DNA of 64,000 bases, from positions 7,561,777-7,625,776 of the forward strand of contig NC_020167.2 of the NCBI RefSeq assembly GCF_000224145.3, read 5' to 3'. Positions 58,101 through 64,000 of this stretch are shown piece after piece (positions within the stretch are counted from its first letter, which is position 1; every line of letters starts with the position of its first letter). A model generated the notes under the pieces. It saw only the letters and a list, made by a program, of their open reading frames with translations. It ran no database searches and was not told where the DNA came from. The DNA comes from Ciona intestinalis (Eukaryota; Chordata; Ascidiacea; Phlebobranchia; Cionidae). A program made the position numbers and the translations under genes.

Positions 58101-59990
58101 TGAAAGAGAGTTACGCTACGGTGCAGAGGTAAGAGGCTAGAATATACGGGTGCTTGTTATAATATTGTGCGACTGTACTGTAACTGTTATAATAACTTGA
58201 ATGAATGAATGAATCTTACTTTATTCTCGCGTGACCGGAAAACGACAGTCGTTATAACACGGGCGTGCACCTGGTGCCAGCTTACCAGTTATGTTACTTT
58301 GTGGGTGATTGTTATTTTTTTTTTTATAGCTGATAATTTGGACAACCCATTAGTGACCACTTACAGTCTTACACCAAGCATCCATGCGCCTGCACACCAC
58401 CAAAAACATTACGGCCTGCATTTCTTTCTGCTTATAAAAAACAACAAAACATTCTGTTGCTTCTGCTACCAGGCATAGTATAAACAATATATCAGTGGCT
58501 CATCTGGTATAAAAACGTATAAGTGTACAACAAAACGCCTAAAATAGGTAAAGGTACATTATATTTATATTTTATGCAAAAGTAATAAACAAAAATCTTG
58601 ATCAATTCTTTTATTATTCTGGGTCTGGCACTTCTTCTACCAAATAATCTGACTCATCTGGTATAAAAACCTGAGGTATTTCCGACATTTTGTCTGCCAT
58701 CTGCCAAGACTTATCACAGAATGAGTTACACGCTGTTACAGTATATATATATTTTATAAAGTAATGACAAAAAATCTCAATAATTTTTGTATTAAATTTA
58801 ATCACACAGGTGTGGTACAGATGTGAAAGCGAATATCGACTTCTTGGGTCCAATGTTGCAGTTTGTACAGCCCGTGGCAGGTGGTCTAATCAACCTCCTG
58901 TTTGTGGTACGTGTATATATGTGTAGTAATTTATATGTATGGTGAAGGTGGGCAATGATGTGTGTATATATGTAATGTATATATATTTATGTGTGTGTGT
59001 ATATACGTATATTGGTAATTAATATATTAGTAGAGTGCGGTAATGTATGTATTTACGTATTACGGTATATATGTGGTATAGGTGGCTGGGGTAAGATGGG
59101 ACATTTTTATTCCCCTTTCTCGTTCCGTTTGGTAAAATACAAAGAACTTCAAAGAATTGTAAAACTGTATACTCATGACTCCAGTTGTCGTTTAGGTTGT
59201 CAGCCCAAACTACAATCACCCATAAAGTTACATACGTGGTATAACTCATAAGCGGGAACGAGGTGTGTGGAACAGAACACCCGTGTTATAACGACTGTCG
59301 TTACCCCACCATGTGAGGATAAAGTAAGTTAATTCATTCATTTATTCATTCATTCATTCATTCATTCATTCATTCAGTATCCAAATGTCCCCGACCCTCC
59401 AACCCCAACCATGGTTATGTAGACGAGCTTTCCGGCCTAACTGTGACGTATGGGTGTGACGTAGGATACGTTCTAGAAGGTTCCCACCGTAGTCGTTGCC
59501 TCCGAAACGGAAACTGGGATCTAAATCCCCCGACATGCGGTTTGTTTTTTTATTTACTTATTACTGATGGTCGTTTAACCATAAAAGGAAAGAAAAAACT
59601 GACCAGTTACTTATTAGTCGTTGCCCTGTTTTAACTCTTTTTCTTGTCTTATTTTGTATTAAACAAAGATTTTTTACAGAATTATATGACTGTTTAACCT
59701 GTCTCGCAAATGTTTTCTATATTCTCGCTGTATCAAATTGGTTGGTAATAAATATATATATATATATATATATATACGTTGTGTCCCACAGTAAACAAAT
59801 CATTTCCGTCCTAGTTAATCTGTGTTTCAAAAGTTTCCAATATTTTTTGTTTCAAATTTTTCGCTAAATCATATGTAATCCGTTTTTGTAGCTCCCCTGT
59901 TGAATGTAGAACCTTCTAGTGATCTGTTGTCGCAAGGAAACGTTCGAGGTAGTGTCATAAACGGAAATGACGTCACAAACACTGAGATCT
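55128..59990 (+). CDS. PAMR1: PAMR1-like secreted multidomain protein, 3' end not seen
   Basis: Exons: 55128-55185 (signal peptide), 55248-55380, 55456-55536, 55682-55848, 56128-56242, 56303-56465, 57089-57173, 57606-57683, 58055-58128, 58810-58906, 59378-59539 and 59892-59990; phases agree throughout. Domains in order: a Cys-rich N-terminus (GYHTPCCR, NCRDCVIG, CNACNKGWFGNTC), a CUB domain (GYPNNADCVWTI ... NLTIYDGG ... NFDGFRITY), an EGF repeat (CAANPCLNGGTC ... CEIGYYGEHC), and two sushi domains (CRPPALTP...PPVC; CPRPSNPNHGYV...PPTC). A linker, APLLNVEPSSDLL, follows. This order is that of PAMR1, whose last part is a further sushi and an inactive trypsin-like domain; neither is visible before 64000. 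The 75 bases 55381-55455 are open in frame and may be retained. A last intron beginning at 59991 (GTAAGT) is inferred. Confidence 0.86.
55876..56065 (+). mobile_element. SINE, well-preserved middle and tail
   Basis: Runs from caattgctacaacccagtgg through attacatacgtggtaactcc to gttataacgactgtcgtttt, linking the SINE middle and tail modules in one copy. PAMR1 intron. Confidence 0.85.
56539..56633 (+). mobile_element. MITE family A, internally deleted
   Basis: Left end atatagtgggatgggataag, right end gtcccatcttcctccaccct. Confidence 0.8.
56876..57070 (-). mobile_element. MITE family A
   Basis: Reverse orientation, termini gtaccatgtggggcaagatg and cattttaccccgcccaccat. It ends 19 bases before the PAMR1 exon at 57089. 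Confidence 0.8.
57359..57549 (+). mobile_element. MITE family A
   Basis: Full length, termini ttatagtagtgtgcgtgaaa and tctttccccaccctactata. PAMR1 intron. Confidence 0.9.
58193..58385 (-). mobile_element. SINE, tail and middle
   Basis: Starts with (tgaa)n, ttgaatgaatgaatgaatct, then acagtcgttataacacgggc, and continues to gacaacccattagtgaccac after a poly-T run. PAMR1 intron. Confidence 0.8.
59077..59185 (+). mobile_element. MITE family A, left part
   Basis: tataggtggctggggtaaga with the interior as far as actcatgactcc; joined directly to a SINE. Confidence 0.7.
59186..59377 (+). mobile_element. SINE whose (ATTC)n tail forms a splice acceptor
   Basis: Middle and tail modules (gttacatacgtggtataact; gttataacgactgtcgttac; gaggataaagtaag) end in about ten ATTC units (59334-59374). 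The CAG that ends the array (59375-59377) is the acceptor of the second PAMR1 sushi exon. Confidence 0.88.
59747..59797. repeat. (TA)n followed by a conserved 22-bp motif
   Basis: A TA microsatellite followed by tacgttgtgtcccacagtaa; the same combination recurs at 63018-63051. Confidence 0.8.
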
Positions 59991-60987
59991 GTAAGTCGGC
60001 ATATTCATTTTTTTACAAACAATTTTTATTAGTCCGTTATTTTTTTGGTATGTAGCAGGTTGGGGTAAGATGGCCCATATTTTCACTCACTTTTATCGTT
60101 CCATTTTGTAAGAAAGGAACAATAGTTACAGAAATATATAACTGTATGGGGAAGATGGGACACCTTTTTACTCAGTTTTCTTGTCCCATTTAGTAGTAAA
60201 AAGAACGTTTAAAAAATATAAATCCGTATCCTCACGACTCCCGTAGGCCGCTGTTAATTGTTCATGCCATGTTCAGATATTACGTGCTAAAGGTGTTCCA
60301 TCTTACCCCACAGTACTATAATATGTATTAACAAAACGGGAGTGTCACGGGCTGGTCATTCATAAGTGATAGCCTGGTAACCATATTTTAACCTATACAT
60401 AAAAGCTTTGTCCTATACTGTCTTATAAAATTTCCATTTGCGCGCAAAATGTGAAAAATTAAACCAATGCGTTACAAAAGCTACCCGCAGCTCTCTTAAT
60501 AGTTTCCCATATAATCATTGACCTGAATTCGCGGATTACTGTCGGATTAAGATGCCCGTTCGCCGCACAATTAATTGGTTTTCGATTAAACTCATGTTTA
60601 GTAGGTCAGAGTCTGCTATTTCGCACCGGATAAACGACAATAATGTATAATTTTTTTGTTTTTGATTTATTGTTATTTCGATCATTATCGCAGGAACGCG
60701 CGACTATAAAACAAATATAATAAAAAGAAATCTGCCGTGCTGGTATGTACATTGTACAGCACCTGGCCGCCTTACCCCCCAATGGAGTAGGTTGAGTGTT
60801 TGAATGAAAGATTTATTTAATAAAAAAAAACATAAAAATAGGAAAAACGGATTTTAAACTCCCATTGGGTTTCGCTTGTGGGGCGCAATAATATATTGCA
60901 ATATACACGAATTTGTGTTCATCTAAAACAAGGGGTGCCTCACGGGCGGCAGCGATGAGAATAAATCGATAGCGATGTAACTAATGT
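59991..60987. other. Region between the last PAMR1 exon seen and H1
   Basis: Family A MITE fragments at about 60056-60135 and a full copy at 60140-60322, then AT-rich sequence. A minus-strand AATAAA for the H1 gene is at about 60812-60820. No further PAMR1 exon recognised. Confidence 0.5.
60140..60322 (+). mobile_element. MITE family A
   Basis: Termini actgtatggggaagatggga and catcttaccccacagtacta; directly preceded by a second, partial copy at about 60056. Confidence 0.85.
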
Positions 60988-61560
60988 TTATTTTTTGGTG
61001 GTTTTCTTCGCTGATTTCTTTGCTGCTGGCTTCTTAGCCGCCTTCTTGGCCGGGGATTTCTTGGCAGCAGGCTTCTTGGTTGGCTTTTTGGGAGATTTTG
61101 TGGTTTTGACTTTTGGTTTGGCGGCTGCTTTCTTTTGTGCGGGCTTCTTTGCTGGCGATTTTTTGGCCTGCTTTTTAGGTGACTTTTTAGCAGCTGTCTT
61201 CTTCTTGGCAGCGGTGGTTTTCTTTTGCGCTGGTTTGGCCTCCTTTTCGGTCTTCTTTGCCACTTTCTTTGTAGTTGTTGGGACAGCTGCTTGTGGGACC
61301 TTAAATCGACCAGATGCACCAACACCAACGGTATTTACGATCTTTTCAGAAGTCACCAATCTCTTAAGACTGTGCTTGCATTGAGTAGCTGCATTGTCGC
61401 CCACTTTGTAGTTGGCCTTGATGTACTTTACAATAGCTTGCCGAGATGCGCCTTTTCTATCCTTGAGTGCTTTGATAGCGGCCACGATCATTTCGGCATA
61501 TGTTGGGTGCTCCTTCTTTTGGGCGACCTTCTTCTTATCGGTGTCAACTTTTGCGACCAT
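60988..61560 (-). CDS. H1: Linker histone H1
   Basis: A single intronless frame of 190 residues from an ATG at 61560. Residues about 17-90 are the winged-helix globular domain ([57 protein letters not shown]). After it comes a Lys/Ala/Pro-rich C-terminal tail with repeated KSPKK and KKPAAKKS motifs, typical of DNA-condensing H1 tails. It binds linker DNA at the nucleosome entry/exit point. The [13 protein letters not shown] segment fits the H1.0/H5 or invertebrate H1 type. AATAAA lies downstream and I saw no histone stem-loop, which suggests a polyadenylated transcript; that is inference. It lies antisense to, and possibly inside, the PAMR1-like gene. Confidence 0.95.
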   Translation of the reverse strand: MVAKVDTDKKKVAQKKEHPTYAEMIVAAIKALKDRKGASRQAIVKYIKANYKVGDNAATQCKHSLKRLVTSEKIVNTVGVGASGRFKVPQAAVPTTTKKVAKKTEKEAKPAQKKTTAAKKKTAAKKSPKKQAKKSPAKKPAQKKAAAKPKVKTTKSPKKPTKKPAAKKSPAKKAAKKPAAKKSAKKTTKK

Positions 61561-64000
61561 TTTGCTTGATGTAGATTTCGGTTAACGAAAGAATAGCACA
61601 AGTAATGTGATAGCTAATAATCTGAAAAGAAATATAATGTTGTTTTAAATTCAGAACTCATTTACACTCATATTTAACAAACGCCTGTTCGAACTCCTAA
61701 ACGTTACAATGTACCTACGTCAGCCATACTAATATACACCACGCAAAACGTGCAAGCACGAAACTACGAGAGCAATATTAGACAACCTTCCACTACGAGC
61801 TCAGAGCTGAAATACGTCAACCGCTACCCCGCGCACTAACCTTATTCAGGCGGTAGACGCTCGAACCTCCTCGAAACGGTAAATAGAGAAAAGCGTGAAC
61901 GCGCGCTCGTTTCGAGTGAGCTGTCGCAATCTGTGCTTGTCGTTTCGCGGAAAACAAGAATTTAGCCATTGTACGTGAATATCAACACAAAACTGTTATG
62001 TAAGTTAGAAAATACACATATCAGGCTACCATTTACAAAAATCTTGGTGAAAATCGGTTTAGTTTAAGTAGTTTAACTCACGATCCAAAACAACCTGTTT
62101 GGAAAGCTAGACGGTTTTAACATAGTTCGTTGACGTTTCTTTAAAAATTTTAACTTTTTTGAAAATTATCACGAATTTTGAAAGTAGTTTCATAAAGTAG
62201 AAGATATAACCTGTTTAAAAACATCTTCGTTTAAAATTTGAAAATCATTTACTCCTGATTTAGACGCTTCGAAAATGACTACTTAAGCACAGGTCGCACC
62301 AAAAATCCAGGACCGCTCGCCCCACTGGCGCTTGGTTGGTTCATTTAGTTTATGAAATATAACTAAACAAAAATATATTTTTGTAAAATTTTTGCAACAC
62401 ATTTTGTAAATAAACATCAAATTACATAGTTTTTGTTTGTCGTTCGTTGATTTTTTGCTAAATGCGTCAAATTAGAGCTGAAAATGCGTTTGCCTGTTGA
62501 CGGCCATGGAAAAAAATGTTCAGAGCTTTGAAAAGCAGGGCTTGCTTGGTACAGTTTAATGTTACGTAATTTTAAAGTTAAAAACTACAAATTTAGACCG
62601 ACTTTTGTAAAATATTGAACAAATTGATGAATTTTATGTGTTACTGAAAGAAAATATTTAAATTTGTCTTTACAGAGCGAGATTTTTGAGTTTCAATTTC
62701 AAGCTTTCTTTACAGAACTCGGGCGTTCTGGGCTGGTACAGCAGCAGTGGTACTAAGAACTGCGGTGTACTGTTTTTATTACCAACTCCTAAAACTCCAA
62801 TTTTAGGGGTTATAATGTGGGTTACACTTAAATATAGTGTCAAAATTTTTAGGGCTTTGTAAAAAAAATATTTTTTTCGATATTTTTTATAAAACCAACG
62901 GCCGAGGTGTAACTACTGGTGTAGGTACAGTGTGCCATAAATAGACCGGTTGTAAAACATCTAAACTTGCAGTGGTACATTTACTTAGATTGTATTCGTT
63001 ACCACATGTTGAATAGACTATATATATATATACGTTGTGTCCCACAGTAAACCTTGTATGTGTAAAATATCTTAATATATGTCGGATACTGGACCTAAAA
63101 CCTCGCCTCTATGATGTCACAGTGTTCTATATTACCCACAGTTGCCACATTTTACTCAATGTTGATGCAATAGTTGCTGCTTTAGTAGTTTGGGCACAAA
63201 TTATTTATATGATAATATTTAATCATCGTTTTAAAATAGCCACTCGGTTTTGACTTTTGTTGGACCGGGAAGTTTAGTGACGTCACAGAATAATGTAACG
63301 CCTATAAAGTTCCATTGCGCGCTGTCCGGAAAGGAGCCAAGTTTGGGGTCGTAGTTTTTCTATTTTTTAATTTTTTAAAATATTTTGGTTCAAATCTATG
63401 AATTATGGTCTTTGATGGCTTCGTAAAACAGTAATGTAATTTGCTTCTTGTTTTGGTATGTACGGCTTGAACTAGTTGTTTTTGTTTATTTCGAGATAGA
63501 GAATTGCGTACAGTAGTTTCAACAGATTAAATTAGAAGGTCGATTTTCAGCTTTTTTGTTTAATTATTATGCATAGCGTGTACAATGGCGTCATTATCAT
63601 CAATGCTTTTTTATCGGTCGAACTCAATAAAAACAATCTTTTTATTATTTGTTTTTGAGCCCTCGTTCTTACACCTATTGTTTTATTTTGACCATTTTCG
63701 ACTGACCTCATTGTCAGCGATTGTTAGCGCACCGGCTATTATGACGTTGCAATAATTAAAGATGTCTCAGGGCGTTAATTTTACAACGGAAACTGCTGGC
63801 TTCTGAATTATTTTTAAGTGCCAAAACGTAATGCTGGACACAGGTGATGTTTTTATGTTGCCTAGCAAAACCAAACTGTATTGACCAGCGAGGTATTTTA
63901 TTGCTCAAACATGCATAAGGACGACATACTGTAGTTTTTCAAATCAATACATTTCTTATCTAGCTTAGGTTCCTAGTAATAAATAAGCATTAGGGAAACA
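61561..64000. other. Right-hand flank, no gene recognised
   Basis: Starts with the H1 promoter region, including a GC-richer block (61790-61970). The remaining 2 kb is AT-rich. I looked for trypsin-like exons to complete PAMR1 (TAAHC- and GDSGG-type motifs) and found none. The (TA)n plus tacgttgtgtcccacagtaa element recurs at 63018-63051, and TGACGTCA-like sites occur near 63280. Confidence 0.5.

Noticed and set aside
60995..61569. Open frames of 129 and 114 codons on the plus strand
   Set aside because: They are antisense shadows of the histone H1 gene; their Phe/Ala/Gly richness is the complement of the Lys/Ala/Pro tail.
62710..62820. Possible further PAMR1 exon after the tctttacag acceptor near 62715
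   Set aside because: In the phase required by the exon ending at 59990 the first codon is TAA, and the other frames show no protease or sushi features.

Overview
This is an animal nuclear window, almost certainly from the ascidian Ciona intestinalis (type A/robusta). The genes are split by short AT-rich introns and every recognisable protein is a metazoan family. The decisive clue is a neuropeptide precursor at 29125-30219, whose four processed products match what I remember of the tunicate-specific Ci-YFV/YFL peptides. The rest is AT-rich and full of short non-autonomous transposons (about 30 copies of one TIR element and many copies of a tRNA-headed SINE). Three N gaps mark scaffold joins.

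Layout. 1-2662: a partial minus-strand copy of the 3' part of TNPO3 (four exons). It nearly duplicates 15460-17965 and ends at an N gap. 3217-9360 (+): the second half (TM5 to the C-terminus) of an SLC6 neutral amino acid transporter; its first half is not in the window. 11249-13912 (+): an intronless MARCHF6/Doa10-type ER ubiquitin ligase. 14952-27876 (-): a complete 23-exon TNPO3 (916 aa), convergent with MARCHF6. 29125-30219 (-): the YFV/L neuropeptide precursor, two exons, 265 aa. 33230-40139 (-): SH3BP5, seven exons, 384 aa. 45319-50522 (+): an 11-exon, 685-aa type I membrane protein joining a pentraxin domain to a ZP domain. 51631-53683 (+): LRRC51, six exons, 255 aa. 55128-59990 (+): the 5' part of a PAMR1-like gene (Cys-rich, CUB, EGF, two sushi domains); its protease part is not seen. 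60988-61560 (-): an intronless linker histone H1, possibly nested in a PAMR1 intron.

These are unrelated housekeeping, signalling and secreted-protein genes, not a pathway cluster; I see no operon, RNA gene, CRISPR or prokaryotic system. Exon models were built by hand from GT/GC-AG sites and reading phase. In each gene listed as complete, all exons join in one open frame.

The points most worth following are: the TNPO3 partial duplication, with six synonymous and no amino-acid-changing differences in 566 coding bases, which looks like a misplaced haplotype or a very young duplication; the pentraxin-ZP architecture; the YFV/L precursor; a SINE tail that supplies the splice acceptor of a sushi exon; and the density of one MITE family.
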